Origin: Kandleria vitulina DSM 20405
GTDB taxonomy: Bacteria; Bacillota_I; Bacilli_A; Erysipelotrichales; Coprobacillaceae
Direction: 5' to 3'
DNA: 64,000 nucleotides
Assembly (NCBI RefSeq): GCF_000702065.1
Contig: NZ_JNKN01000001.1
Location: 62,001 to 126,000, forward strand
Shown piece after piece: positions 44,473-53,620 of this stretch (position 1 is its first letter; each line of letters starts with the position of its first letter). The notes beneath the pieces are model-generated. The model was not told the origin of the DNA. It ran no database searches and saw only the letters and a list, made by a program, of their open reading frames with translations. The position numbers and the translations under genes were made by a program.

Positions 44473-44548
44473 TGGTGACTCGCAGGAGATTCGAACTCCT
44501 GACCCTCTGATTAAAAGTCAGATGCTCTACCAACTGAGCTAGCGAGTC
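44473..44548 (-). tRNA. tRNA-Lys(UUU), copy 2 of tandem duplication
   Basis: 76 nt, acceptor GACTCGC/GCGAGTC, loop CTTTTAA (anticodon TTT), encoded CCA. Identical to 44664-44739. A substrate class for MnmL/MnmM. Confidence 0.95.
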
Positions 44549-44581
44549 AAATATATTTTTAGCTTCATTGGATCATTTAAA

Positions 44582-44655
44582 TGGAGCGGGTGATGGGAAT
44601 CGAACCCACGTAGTCAGCTTGGAAGGCTGAAGTTCTACCATTGAACTACACCCGC
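44582..44655 (-). tRNA. tRNA-Gly(UCC), copy 1
   Basis: 74 nt, loop CTTCCAA, encoded CCA; identical to the copy 190 bp away. Confidence 0.95.
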
Positions 44656-44663
44656 ATTATAGA

Positions 44664-44739
44664 TGGTGACTCGCAGGAGATTCGAACTCCTGACCCTCTG
44701 ATTAAAAGTCAGATGCTCTACCAACTGAGCTAGCGAGTC
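44664..44739 (-). tRNA. tRNA-Lys(UUU), copy 1
   Basis: 76 nt, loop CTTTTAA, encoded CCA; identical to the copy 191 bp away. Confidence 0.95.
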
Positions 44740-44772
44740 AAAAAACATAAAACTAATAAAACCTTATAGAGA

Positions 44773-44848
44773 TGGCTGGGCTAGCTGGATTCGAACCAGC
44801 GAAATGACAGAGTCAAAGTCTGTTGCCTTACCGCTTGGCTATAGCCCA
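44773..44848 (-). tRNA. tRNA-Gln(UUG)
   Basis: 76 nt, acceptor TGGGCTA/TAGCCCA, anticodon loop CTTTGAC (TTG), encoded CCA. Confidence 0.95.
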
Positions 44849-44856
44849 ATAGAGAA

Positions 44857-44940
44857 TGGTGGGGAGGGACGGATTCGAACCATCGAACCAAAAGGAACTG
44901 AGTTACAGTCAGCCGCGTTTAGCCACTTCGCTACCTCCCC
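44857..44940 (-). tRNA. tRNA-Tyr(GUA)
   Basis: 84 nt with the long variable arm of bacterial tRNA-Tyr, anticodon GTA in GACTGTAACTC, encoded CCA. Confidence 0.95.
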
Positions 44941-44956
44941 AGAAATTCTATTAAAA

Positions 44957-45032
<76 letters not shown>

Positions 45033-45039
45033 TTATAAA

Positions 45040-45115
45040 TGGTGGGGGCTAACGGGCTCGAACCGCTGACCCTCTGCTTGTAAGGCAGATGCTCTCCCAA
45101 CTGAGCTAAGCCCCC
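45040..45115 (-). tRNA. tRNA-Val(UAC), first of the operon
   Basis: 76 nt, acceptor GGGGGCT, anticodon loop CTTACAA (TAC), encoded CCA. Confidence 0.95.
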
Positions 45116-45133
45116 GCTGTCGAATGCTCATAC

Positions 45134-45162
45134 ATAATAGCATTTCACTTATATGAAGTCAA
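45134..45162 (-). promoter_or_regulatory. Promoter of the eight-tRNA operon
   Basis: Minus strand: TTGACT (45157-45162), 17 bp, TATTAT (45134-45139). A short GC-containing stretch TGAGCATTCGACAGC follows before tRNA-Val. Confidence 0.85.
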
Positions 45163-45211
45163 CATAATTTTTAAAAAAACTTTTATTTTCTTTTTCCCCT
45201 TCTATAAAAGA

Positions 45212-45236
45212 AAATCACCGCTTTTTGCGGTGATTT
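45212..45236 (-). terminator. Terminator of thiI
   Basis: Stem AAATCACCGC/GCGGTGATTT and T-rich tail on the minus strand. Confidence 0.9.
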
Positions 45237-46440
45237 AAAATAAGTCCATTTCATCATCATTTTTATAATTCGCATCCACTACAATTGTTTCCATCTGATC
45301 GATACATTCCTGTACCTGAGTTGCATAATCCCACTGTGATTCGAACTCTTCACACTTGTATGTCTTAGGTTTTGTAGCTGGTTTTTTAGGTGTAAAGATT
45401 GTACAACAATCTTCATGTGGACGAATAGAAATATCATATGTGCCAATTCTTTCTGCAACATCGATAATTTCTAATTTATCCATGCAGGCTACTGGTCTAA
45501 TAACCGGTGTAGTGATAACACTGTTGATTGTTAGCATAGAATCTAAAGTCTGGCTTGCTACCTGTCCTACGCTTTCACCATTGACAATAGCTTTACAATG
45601 GCGTTTTCTTGCAACACCTTCCGCAATACGATACATCATACGTCTCATGACTGTCATCGCATAAGATTCTTCACAATGATCATAGACAGAAAGCTGTAAT
45701 TTTGTAAATGGGATAATATGTACTGTAATCTTACCATGAGCTGATTCTTTTAAGACATTAAGTAGATCTAATACTTTCTCTCTTGCCAAATCATTTGTAT
45801 AAGGTGGAGAGGCATAGTGGATACATTCAATATCGATTCCTCTCTTCATCATTAAATAACCTGCAACTGGTGAGTCAATACCACCTGAAAGCATCAATAA
45901 TGCTTTTCCACCGATTCCTACAGGATATCCTCCCGCTCCCATTACGACATTATCCATAACGTAAGCAGCATCTTTTCTAAATTCTACTTTTACAAGAATA
46001 TCTGGATTATGAACATCTACTTTTAGGTTTTCTTTTTTTGTCATGTTAAAGATATACCCAGCAATAGCTCTATTCATTTCAGGAGATGTCATCGGGAACT
46101 CTTTATCGCTTCTTTTTGTATTGATCTTAAAAGTAGTCCCTTCTGCTTCATCGACAATCTTGCAGGCTGCTTCTTTTACTTTCTGCAAGTCATGTTCTAC
46201 CTTATAACATAAACTAAACGAATGGATCCCAAAGACTGTCTTTAATTTTGCACTGACTTTTTCTGGATCTTCTCCATTTAATAGGATAAAGATATGGTCA
46301 TATGTCAACTCATATGATAACGATGTAAAATCATGCAAGATTTCTTTCGTGTTCTTTAAAAGCTTTCTTGTAAATAGTTTTCTGTTTTTTCCTTTTGTTG
46401 TTAATTCTCCAAAACGGACAATAATATGATTTGCTTCCAT
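45235..46440 (-). CDS. thiI: tRNA 4-thiouridine synthetase ThiI
   Basis: Adenylates and thiolates U8 of tRNA. The 401-aa protein has an N-terminal ferredoxin-like and THUMP region (about 1-165) and the PP-loop SGGIDS at residues 185-190. It ends without the rhodanese domain found in E. coli ThiI, as in most Gram-positives, where the sulfur is handed over directly by a dedicated desulfurase. That partner is the gene 3 bp upstream. Confidence 0.95.
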   Translation of the reverse strand: MEANHIIVRFGELTTKGKNRKLFTRKLLKNTKEILHDFTSLSYELTYDHIFILLNGEDPEKVSAKLKTVFGIHSFSLCYKVEHDLQKVKEAACKIVDEAEGTTFKINTKRSDKEFPMTSPEMNRAIAGYIFNMTKKENLKVDVHNPDILVKVEFRKDAAYVMDNVVMGAGGYPVGIGGKALLMLSGGIDSPVAGYLMMKRGIDIECIHYASPPYTNDLAREKVLDLLNVLKESAHGKITVHIIPFTKLQLSVYDHCEESYAMTVMRRMMYRIAEGVARKRHCKAIVNGESVGQVASQTLDSMLTINSVITTPVIRPVACMDKLEIIDVAERIGTYDISIRPHEDCCTIFTPKKPATKPKTYKCEEFESQWDYATQVQECIDQMETIVVDANYKNDDEMDLF

Positions 46441-46442
46441 AA

Positions 46443-47579
46443 TTACCTCTGTTTCTTTACTCTTGATAGCGAAAGATCAAGAGCTTCAATAAATGTATTT
46501 AATTCTTCTTTTGTCGTTAAATGCGATAAAGAGATACGCAATGCACTAATCGCAATGTCATGATCCACATGCATAGCTGCTAAAGTGTGAGCTACTTCTG
46601 TCTTTCTTGATGCACAGGCACTCTTGGTTGAAATATAGATATCACTTGTTTCTAGATCATGCACAAGAACTTCAGGCTTGTAATGAGGAACAGATATATT
46701 CAATATAAATGGCGAAGCATCTTCTGGCGAATTGATCACAACAGCTTCTCTTTTGCTAAGCTGTTCTCTTAAATAATGATTTAATTCTTTTACATAAGCA
46801 AGATGTTCTTCCTGTTTCTCAAGTGCAAGTCTCATCGTTTTTGCTAGTACGATATAAGTACACGCATTCGATGTCCCGCCTCTTAATCCAAATTCCTGCT
46901 GTCCGGCAGAAATAAGTGGAACGATGGCTGTATTGTCTTTCTTATAGAGAAGACCGCTTCCCTTTAATCCATAGATCTTATGTGCTGAAAATGATGCAAG
47001 ATCACATACTGAAAGATCAATTGGCAGCTTTCCTAATGCCTGAACCATATCTACATGATACTTTGTCTTGGGATTCTTTTTTCTTATTATACGTGAAATG
47101 TCTTTAATAGGATTGATTGTACCTACTTCATTATTGACATACATTGTTGATACAAGAATTGTATCTTCCCTGATCATATCTTCTATTTGAGAGATATCGA
47201 GATGTCCCTCTTGATCTACTGGAATATAATCTACTTCAAAGCCAAACACTTCCTCTAGCTGCTTGAATGTATTTGCTACACTGGAATGTTCAAAACTTGT
47301 TGTAATAATATGTTTACCTCTGTTGGCATATTGAAAACATACACCCTTAATGGCTGTATTGTTCGCTTCAGATGCACATGAAGTAAAAATGATTTCATCA
47401 TTTTTGACATGAAGCATCTTAGCGATATGTTCTCTTGATTTTTCTAATAGCCCATTGACTTCATAACCTAAAGAATACGCACTGTCCGAATTGGCAAAAT
47501 ACTTCCCTAGAAGTTTTTGATACGTCTTATAGATTTCATCATTCAATGGTGTTGTTGCTACATAATCTAAATAAATCAT
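46443..47579 (-). CDS. Cysteine desulfurase, NifS/IscS family, paired with ThiI
   Basis: PLP enzyme that takes sulfur from cysteine as a persulfide. I use the ATG at 47579 (AGAGGG six bases upstream), 378 aa starting MIYLDYVATTPL; the longer ORF begins at a TTG. The PLP lysine is in SFSAHKIYGLKGSG and the persulfide Cys in STKSACASRK. It lies 3 bp before thiI, the NifZ-ThiI arrangement of Bacillus, pointing to 4-thiouridine synthesis. Confidence 0.94.
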   Translation of the reverse strand: MIYLDYVATTPLNDEIYKTYQKLLGKYFANSDSAYSLGYEVNGLLEKSREHIAKMLHVKNDEIIFTSCASEANNTAIKGVCFQYANRGKHIITTSFEHSSVANTFKQLEEVFGFEVDYIPVDQEGHLDISQIEDMIREDTILVSTMYVNNEVGTINPIKDISRIIRKKNPKTKYHVDMVQALGKLPIDLSVCDLASFSAHKIYGLKGSGLLYKKDNTAIVPLISAGQQEFGLRGGTSNACTYIVLAKTMRLALEKQEEHLAYVKELNHYLREQLSKREAVVINSPEDASPFILNISVPHYKPEVLVHDLETSDIYISTKSACASRKTEVAHTLAAMHVDHDIAISALRISLSHLTTKEELNTFIEALDLSLSRVKKQR

Positions 47580-47640
47580 ATCTTTCCCTCTTTCCAATCA
47601 CACCTATTTTACACTATTTTTTCTTTCTTACAAGAAAAAG

Positions 47641-47660
47641 AACCCTAACAGTGTAGGGTT
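47641..47660 (-). terminator. Terminator of ezrA
   Basis: Stem AACCCTA/TAGGGTT followed on the minus strand by CTTTTTC. Confidence 0.8.
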
Positions 47661-47661
47661 C

Positions 47662-49419
47662 TTAATTAGCCGCAACTTCTTCTTGTTTTTTTATCATTTT
47701 TTCATAGCTTCCCGGTTCAATCTTTTCAATGATATCAACCGCAGTCGCTAATGCTTTCGTATATTCACCATTTCTAAATAGCACTTCTGCTTTAGTTAGT
47801 TCAGTGTTGACTTCCATATAAGTTGAACGGAATCTGTTACCAAAGACAATGGCTTCTTCAACCATTTCAGCAGTAATGATAAGATTATGAACATTGTCAT
47901 AAAGTTTATAGATGACATCTCTTGCCCCATCTACTTTCTTAGAAAGCTCTTCAAGCTTAACTGGCTTGCTCTCTTTAAATTCCTTGATTTCTTCAGCTTT
48001 TCTATAGGAATCCTGAATATAGTCCTTATAAGAATCATTGATCATTGGCAAATGATTATTCTTGATTTCAGACTTGATTTCCAATAATACAATATTGATA
48101 TTCTCTAATTCATCTTCTGCTTTCTTTTCAACAATCTCAAGCTTTTCTTTTTGTGAGTTGAAAGACTTGATCTGTGCATCATGAGCAGCCATAGAAGCAA
48201 TCATGTTTTCTACTGCTTCCAATGTATCAGAATAAGCAAAATCACCAGAACCTAATTTATCATTAAGCTGCTTATATTCCTTAAGCATGCCTGTAAATTC
48301 TTCATATGTGCTCGCAATTGGCATAGCCTCTAAATCAATCACATACTTCTTTTCCATTTCACGATAAGCACGCATGCTTGTTTCATAATCCTGATCGATA
48401 CGTTCAATCTCTTTAGAAAGAATTGACCATCTTTCCTTAAATGTCTTATAAGAAGTCTTCTCTTTACTTAAATCAATAACCAATGATTCAATATGATCAG
48501 TCAAGACTTCAAGCTTTTCTCCTGCTTCCTTGATTTCAACTGCTTTAACAAGATCAACGGATTCTTCTAGTTCTTCTTCAATCTCATCATAGCGATCTTC
48601 AGCGTTAAGCTGTTCTAATGCAAAGACGTCTTCTTGAAGATCTTCAATTAAATGAGCAACCTTTTCTACTTTTCCTGGAAGAAGCTTGCTGACAACTGAA
48701 ACATAGGAAGGAAGGTCTTTTAAATCAGCCGATAAGGCTTCAATACGTCCTTCAATCTGTTTAGTGAAAGCTTTTGCATCTTCAAATAACTGATTGTTCA
48801 TCATTCCTTCTAGCTTAACGAAATCTTCATCAATACTATTGAAGATAACATTAACTTTAGGTACAAATGATTCAATTTTAGAACGTGATTCATCATATTG
48901 ATTAGTCACTTCTCTGTATTTCTCTTTGACACGAATAATTTCAATTCTTTGAATATTTTCGATTTCAGTCACTTTTTCAATCTTCTTAAGAAGCTCTTTT
49001 GAATCTTTTTCATAAGTCGCATTCATCTGGCGAAGCTTTGCTAATTTCTTCTTAGCTCCTCTTAGCTTGCCATAGAAAAGCTGTTCGTCTACTTCATTGA
49101 CAAGTACACCTAATTCATTTTGCTGAAAATCTACAATTCTATTATGTTCTTTTGCAAATTCTTCATATTGCTCAGCAACTTCTTTCATGTTCTTCGCAAT
49201 ACTTTGTACTCGTCCAAGACGATATTGGATTGGCAATGTCTTAATGCCGTTCATCTGATTTTCAATTTCGACAATTTCTTGTCTATATACTTTTAGTTTT
49301 AATGATCTATATATAAGAAGCGCAATAATCAAGAGCAATAGAATCACTCCGATAATAATAAGATTTCTAATGCCAATTAGCGCTATTATTTTATTTAAAT
49401 AAGAAGTCAATTGTTCCAT
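47662..49419 (-). CDS. ezrA: Septation ring formation regulator EzrA
   Basis: Membrane-anchored modulator of FtsZ ring assembly. The 585-aa protein has one N-terminal membrane segment (about residues 10-32) and then a long alpha-helical, spectrin-like cytoplasmic part rich in Glu/Lys heptads. Typical family segments are QMNGIKTLPIQYRLGRVQSIAKN near residue 55 and LFYGKLRGAKKKLAKL. The overall length and layout match Firmicute EzrA. It is divergent from rpsD. Confidence 0.92.
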   Translation of the reverse strand: MEQLTSYLNKIIALIGIRNLIIIGVILLLLIIALLIYRSLKLKVYRQEIVEIENQMNGIKTLPIQYRLGRVQSIAKNMKEVAEQYEEFAKEHNRIVDFQQNELGVLVNEVDEQLFYGKLRGAKKKLAKLRQMNATYEKDSKELLKKIEKVTEIENIQRIEIIRVKEKYREVTNQYDESRSKIESFVPKVNVIFNSIDEDFVKLEGMMNNQLFEDAKAFTKQIEGRIEALSADLKDLPSYVSVVSKLLPGKVEKVAHLIEDLQEDVFALEQLNAEDRYDEIEEELEESVDLVKAVEIKEAGEKLEVLTDHIESLVIDLSKEKTSYKTFKERWSILSKEIERIDQDYETSMRAYREMEKKYVIDLEAMPIASTYEEFTGMLKEYKQLNDKLGSGDFAYSDTLEAVENMIASMAAHDAQIKSFNSQKEKLEIVEKKAEDELENINIVLLEIKSEIKNNHLPMINDSYKDYIQDSYRKAEEIKEFKESKPVKLEELSKKVDGARDVIYKLYDNVHNLIITAEMVEEAIVFGNRFRSTYMEVNTELTKAEVLFRNGEYTKALATAVDIIEKIEPGSYEKMIKKQEEVAAN

Positions 49420-49543
49420 AGTTTAATGCTCCTTTTCTATTTCTTTTCTATTCTATCATATTATAAAAGTGTTTTCATCCATTTCTCTTTAAGTTTTTCT
49501 ATTATTCAAGTCACATCACACGCAATTTTTTCTCTATTATTCA

Positions 49544-49571
49544 TTGACTTTCCCATTTTTACATGTATAAT
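49544..49571 (+). promoter_or_regulatory. Promoter of rpsD
   Basis: TTGACT (49544-49549), 16 bp, TATAAT (49566-49571); predicted start near 49578, giving a leader of about 155 nt. Confidence 0.85.
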
Positions 49572-49578
49572 ACTTATT

Positions 49579-49734
49579 GCAATAAATGATAGCGGTACAT
49601 AGAAGTTATACAGCTACGTTTTCACCGTAAGGTTGCAAAGTATTCCCGCAAAGAAATGCTTAATGGAAACATACGTATAATAAACTATGATCTCTATTGT
49701 TTTATGCGAATAAAACAATAAGGAGGTAACGTCA
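49579..49734 (+). promoter_or_regulatory. rpsD leader, S4 autoregulation candidate
   Basis: About 155-nt 5' UTR with several pairing segments. The last is a stem ATTGTTTTAT/ATAAAACAAT (about 49696-49720) ending right at the AAGGAGG ribosome site. The long structured leader and the gene fit S4-mediated translational repression known from Bacilli; I could not align it to the Rfam model. 49420-49543 holds only the divergent ezrA upstream region. Confidence 0.5.
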
Positions 49735-50340
49735 ATGGCACGTTATACAGGACCTGTATGGAAGAAATCTAGAAGACTTGGTTTCTCTATACTTGAAAAT
49801 GGAAAAGAATTAAACAAGAGACCTTATGCTCCAGGACAGCATGGTCAGAAGAGACATAAGTCTACTGAATATGGCTTACAGTTAGCTGAAAAGCAGAAAG
49901 TAAGACATATGTATGGTGTGAACGAAAAACAGTTCCACAACACTTACAACAGAGCTAACAAGATGGAAGGCGTAACTGGTGTAAACTTCTTATGCTTACT
50001 TGAATCAAGATTAGATAACGTTGTATACAGAATGGGTTATGCTTCAACAAGAAGACAGGCTAGACAGTTAGTTAACCATGGTCATATCACATTAAATGGT
50101 AAAAAGACTGATATCCCTTCATGTGAAGTTAAACCTGGTGATGTTGTAGCAGTTAGAGAAAAATCTCTTAACTTAGATATCATCAAAAATGCTTTAGAAG
50201 CTCAGATCACTGCACCTGGTTTCGTAGAAGTAGATAAAGAAAACAAAACTGGTAAGTTCACTAGATTACCTGAAAGATCTGAATTAAATCAGGAAATCAA
50301 CGAACAGCTAATCGTAGAATACTACAACAGACTTGGATAA
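49735..50340 (+). CDS. rpsD: 30S ribosomal protein S4 (uS4)
   Basis: Primary rRNA-binding protein of the small subunit. The 201-aa protein starts [16 protein letters not shown] and has the S4 RNA-binding domain (about 90-155: [27 protein letters not shown]). Codon use is that of a highly expressed gene (AGA for Arg, TTA for Leu). It is monocistronic with its own terminator. Confidence 0.98.
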   Translation: MARYTGPVWKKSRRLGFSILENGKELNKRPYAPGQHGQKRHKSTEYGLQLAEKQKVRHMYGVNEKQFHNTYNRANKMEGVTGVNFLCLLESRLDNVVYRMGYASTRRQARQLVNHGHITLNGKKTDIPSCEVKPGDVVAVREKSLNLDIIKNALEAQITAPGFVEVDKENKTGKFTRLPERSELNQEINEQLIVEYYNRLG

Positions 50341-50346
50341 TTCTTT

Positions 50347-50370
50347 AAAGTGCATCTTAGATGCACTTTT
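50347..50370 (+). terminator. Terminator of rpsD
   Basis: Stem AAAGTGCATC/GATGCACTTT and T tract. Confidence 0.92.
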
Positions 50371-50421
50371 TCTTTTCAACAAAACTGTTTTTATATATAA
50401 TATGTTTAATGAGGTGATTTA

Positions 50422-50898
50422 ATGTCTGATAAAAACGAAGCAATTGAAGAATACAAGAGTGGCATTTCAAAATGGTGGGTCATCACTGGTATCCTGTTAT
50501 TCCCTCTTGTTCCGTTTGCATTAATCTATTTGAATAAAAAAATAAACAAGTATGTAAGAGGTGCCTTAATCGTCATCTGGTTCATCGTTCTATGCGGCGT
50601 TTATCAGTTTGCCTGCATCAAGCAAGGCCCAGTCATCAAAAGCATTTCTGTTCCTGTTTCTACCATCAGCATGAAGGTAGGAACTTCCCATCAGATTTCT
50701 TATGATGTTAAGCCTCAATCCTCTAACTTGAAAATTGATGAAGTCAAATACACTTCTTCTAACCGTTCAATCGCAACTGTTGACAAGAAAGGAAATATCA
50801 CTTCTATTTCTCCTGGTAAAACAACAATTACGATTACTGTTCAAGATAACCACTATACACAACGTACAAAAAAAATAACCCTGCTGGTTTTAAAATAG
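50422..50898 (+). CDS. Membrane protein with Ig-like (BIG2) domain
   Basis: 158 aa. Two hydrophobic segments (about 18-37 and 45-63) precede an extracytoplasmic Big_2-type domain (VSTISMKVGTSHQISYDV, then YTSSNRSIATVDKKGNITSISPG), the immunoglobulin-like fold common in surface proteins. No enzymatic motif. A GAGGTG site precedes the ATG. The stop codon lies inside the terminator stem. Confidence 0.8.
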   Translation: MSDKNEAIEEYKSGISKWWVITGILLFPLVPFALIYLNKKINKYVRGALIVIWFIVLCGVYQFACIKQGPVIKSISVPVSTISMKVGTSHQISYDVKPQSSNLKIDEVKYTSSNRSIATVDKKGNITSISPGKTTITITVQDNHYTQRTKKITLLVLK

Positions 50899-50912
50899 CC
50901 AGCAGTTTTTTT
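50881..50912 (+). terminator. Terminator of the BIG2 membrane protein gene
   Basis: CTGCTGG/CCAGCAG arms around the stop codon followed by seven T's. Confidence 0.8.
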
Positions 50913-50942
50913 ATGCTAGAATGTGGATAGGAGGTAGATAAT

Positions 50943-52058
50943 ATGAAAACACATACGTTTATCACCTGTCCAATATGTGGACATAAAGAAGAATTAACTC
51001 GCCCTCTTCTCTATCATGAACTACTTATCAATGAAGAGCATTTCACCTACACATGTCCTATGTGTAAACATAAAAGAATCATTGAAACACCTACGATCAT
51101 CTATTATAAAAAACATCTGATTGCCTTTGATCCGGAAGGCTATCATCTTTCATTTATCATTGATTACCTCAATCAAGAAGACATCTCAAGTGTTCGCTTA
51201 ACAGCCACTCTTTCTTCTTTTGTAGAAAAACAATTAATCCTAAAAAACAATTACAATGATATCGCCATAGAAGCCTATAAGCATTCACTTCGCTTCATGA
51301 TGCATAAAAACCCTGTTCTCTTCTACAATGATGAACCCGTTGACACCCTTATAAACATGAGTGTAGACCCAGTTGAATCTTACTTGTTAAGTAAAACTCA
51401 TTATGAAAAGATGGTCAATAACCCCCTCATTCATAAGCTGATCAAGTACGATACACCACTTGCAGTTGATAAACATTATATTGAAAAACTCTCTACAAGA
51501 AGAATTACAACAGCCAATATCAGTTTTAACAGTCAGATAATCAGTGCTATTCTTCCTTGTTTTCTTGATGCTTCAGTAGGTGATATTGCCTTATTTGAAA
51601 AGAACGGCTCTCTTCATTCAGGGATTATTCTTTCTTTTAAAGAAGAAGATGTCTTCAATATCTCTTCTTCAATAAAGATCAAGCAAATATTGACTGATGA
51701 TTATGATGAAGAGTTCCTCAGATCATTAAAACATGTCCATGATTATCAAGAGAACTTCGATGAACTGATTTCACTAATGTGTGATCTGTATGTTTACATT
51801 CCCTTTGAAAACAATAAGCCTTACTATATGACTATCAGTCCAGAAACCTGTCTTCCTGTTTTCACAAAAAAAGAAAGCATTCATGAATGCTTTCCATTAG
51901 CTTCTAGAATTATTAAGACAAAACTTATTACTTTGCTTTATCTTACTATCTTTAAATGTGATGGTTTCTTATTTAATCCACAGATGGATTCAATCTTCTT
52001 TGCCAATCATTCTTTCTTGGATGTCTTAAAAGATCATCTCAATACATCATTATCCTAG
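50943..52058 (+). CDS. CpXC-domain zinc-ribbon protein of unknown function
   Basis: The 371-aa protein opens with two CxxC pairs, Cys9/Cys12 (CPICGHKE) and Cys38/Cys41 (CPMCKHKR), forming a CpXC zinc ribbon. The remaining 300 residues show no motif I know; they are soluble and look alpha/beta. The function of CpXC proteins is not established. AGGAGG precedes the ATG. Its stop codon overlaps the stop of the convergent gene by 4 bp and no terminator separates the two. Confidence 0.75.
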   Translation: MKTHTFITCPICGHKEELTRPLLYHELLINEEHFTYTCPMCKHKRIIETPTIIYYKKHLIAFDPEGYHLSFIIDYLNQEDISSVRLTATLSSFVEKQLILKNNYNDIAIEAYKHSLRFMMHKNPVLFYNDEPVDTLINMSVDPVESYLLSKTHYEKMVNNPLIHKLIKYDTPLAVDKHYIEKLSTRRITTANISFNSQIISAILPCFLDASVGDIALFEKNGSLHSGIILSFKEEDVFNISSSIKIKQILTDDYDEEFLRSLKHVHDYQENFDELISLMCDLYVYIPFENNKPYYMTISPETCLPVFTKKESIHECFPLASRIIKTKLITLLYLTIFKCDGFLFNPQMDSIFFANHSFLDVLKDHLNTSLS

Positions 52059-52537
52059 AATGATTGTTCATCTATTTTATAATGACATCTTCCACTATAG
52101 CTATCCAAGGTGATCTTATAGATCGTAAAAGTTTTGATCAGTTCCTTATCATAACCAAATCCTTCATAGCCATAATGAAGTACAATGAGATCCATCGCAT
52201 GTTCATATTCATCCTTTTCTATTGTCTCAATGGTCCCCTTGCCAAGCACTGAAGCGTATGAACAGGAAATATACTTTCCTCCTACTTGATAATAGTCATA
52301 GACAATATCAGCTTCAATGCTGACATGTGGATTCTTTTCAATTAGATCAATCTTCTTTCCTTTTTGATCAGTATGAATATAGAATACGAAATGACCATCT
52401 TCATAATCTACGCCATAGGAAAATGGAAGAACATAGGGATATTCTCCATCAGAAAAAGCGACATGCAAGGAATCACATACCTGCAAAGTCGCAAGAATCT
52501 CTCCAATATCTTCCATTTTTCTATCTTTTCTTATCAT
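52055..52537 (-). CDS. Pyridoxamine 5'-phosphate oxidase-like flavin protein (NimA type)
   Basis: ATG at 52537 (AGGGGA about eight bases upstream), 160 aa. The split-barrel flavin fold is suggested by a short helical start (MIRKDRKMEDIGEIL), YVLPFSYGVDYEDGHFVFYIHTDQKGKKIDLI, and FEADIVYDYYQ/SYASVLGKG. Such proteins bind FMN or heme and some reduce nitroimidazoles. No catalytic assignment is possible. The promoter overlaps a cre-like palindrome. Confidence 0.8.
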   Translation of the reverse strand: MIRKDRKMEDIGEILATLQVCDSLHVAFSDGEYPYVLPFSYGVDYEDGHFVFYIHTDQKGKKIDLIEKNPHVSIEADIVYDYYQVGGKYISCSYASVLGKGTIETIEKDEYEHAMDLIVLHYGYEGFGYDKELIKTFTIYKITLDSYSGRCHYKIDEQSF

Positions 52538-52573
52538 AATTCCCATCCCCTTTAATTCATCTATTTCTATTCT

Positions 52574-52602
52574 ATATTGTTTTTAAAGCGCTTACAAGAC
52601 TT
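52574..52602 (-). promoter_or_regulatory. Promoter with cre-like palindrome, flavin-protein gene
   Basis: Minus strand TTGTAA (52592-52597), 17 bp, TAGAAT (52569-52574). TTGTAAGCGCTTTAA (52583-52597) covers the -35 and matches the cre consensus except at one position. Confidence 0.45.
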
Positions 52603-52733
52603 TCGGGTTTTCCTTTCGACAAAAACATAAATTCACAAACTGTTTTCCTTGCATAATTTGAAAAATAAGCATACTATCTTGTATATGCACTAAGAGATAT
52701 TTCTCTTAAATACAGGCTGTTAAGGAGAGTAAA

Positions 52734-53528
52734 ATGTCTATTAAACTAATTGCAACGGATATGGATGGAACATTCCTTGATCACAATAAAATGTTTGATT
52801 ATGAATTCTTAAGTCAATTCTACAAGATGCAAGATAAAGGTATTTATTTTGTTTTAGCAAGTGGAAATCAATATTTAAGAATCTATCATCAATTTATTCC
52901 AATGAGTGAAAACATTTACTTTGTAGCTGACAATGGTGCCTATATTGCACATGGCCCAAAAGTTCTTGCTTATCACACATTAACAGATGTACAAGTACGT
53001 CATACTTTAAAGGCACTTGAAAGATACGAACATCTTGTTGTCATGATGTCCGGTCTTAATGGTACACATCTTTTAAAGAAAGACAAAAAATATGAACATG
53101 TTGCGAAGAACTATTATCGCAATCTTCAATATTATGATAGCTTTGATGAAGTCAAAGATAAGATCATGAAAATCACTTTATTTGATCCAGAAAATGATAT
53201 TCATCTCTTTGAAGATGAAATACGTTCCCTTCTAGATGAAGGTGTCACTGCCACAACTGCTGGTAATGAATGGCTAGATGTTCAGCCAGTTGGTGTAAAT
53301 AAAGGAAATGGCATCAAGCTTCTACAGGAGAAGCTTGGCGTTTCGCCTGACGAATGTGTCGCATTCGGTGATGCCATGAATGACTTCTCAATGTTTAAAA
53401 GCGTCACTTACAGCTATGCCATGAAAAATGCGGATGATCGCATCAAGGCTATTGCGCATGAAGTGCTTCCTTATACAAATGAGGAAAATGGTGTTGTTAA
53501 AAAGATTCGAGAAATTCTTAATAAGTAA
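52734..53528 (+). CDS. Cof-type HAD-IIB family sugar-phosphate phosphatase
   Basis: The 264-aa haloacid-dehalogenase phosphatase has motif I DMDGTFLDH, motif II VLASGN, a C2B cap and motif IV VAFGDAMNDFSMF; LDVQPVGVNKGNGIK precedes it. Typical substrates are sugar or cofactor phosphates, including flavin or PLP. AAGGAG precedes the ATG; a terminator follows. Confidence 0.92.
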   Translation: MSIKLIATDMDGTFLDHNKMFDYEFLSQFYKMQDKGIYFVLASGNQYLRIYHQFIPMSENIYFVADNGAYIAHGPKVLAYHTLTDVQVRHTLKALERYEHLVVMMSGLNGTHLLKKDKKYEHVAKNYYRNLQYYDSFDEVKDKIMKITLFDPENDIHLFEDEIRSLLDEGVTATTAGNEWLDVQPVGVNKGNGIKLLQEKLGVSPDECVAFGDAMNDFSMFKSVTYSYAMKNADDRIKAIAHEVLPYTNEENGVVKKIREILNK

Positions 53529-53530
53529 AA

Positions 53531-53555
53531 AAAGTGGAGAAATTTTCTCCACTTT
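53531..53555 (+). terminator. Terminator of the HAD phosphatase gene
   Basis: Stem AAAGTGGAGAAA/TTTCTCCACTTT and T tract. Confidence 0.92.
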
Positions 53556-53620
53556 TTCATTTTTATTTAATTAAGTACATTTATAATCTATAATGTATAT
53601 AGAAAGGATGGTGTGACACA

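Noticed and set aside
49411-49602. 63-codon ORF upstream of rpsD
   Set aside because: It starts in the ezrA start region and runs across the rpsD promoter; composition is that of A/T-rich intergenic DNA.
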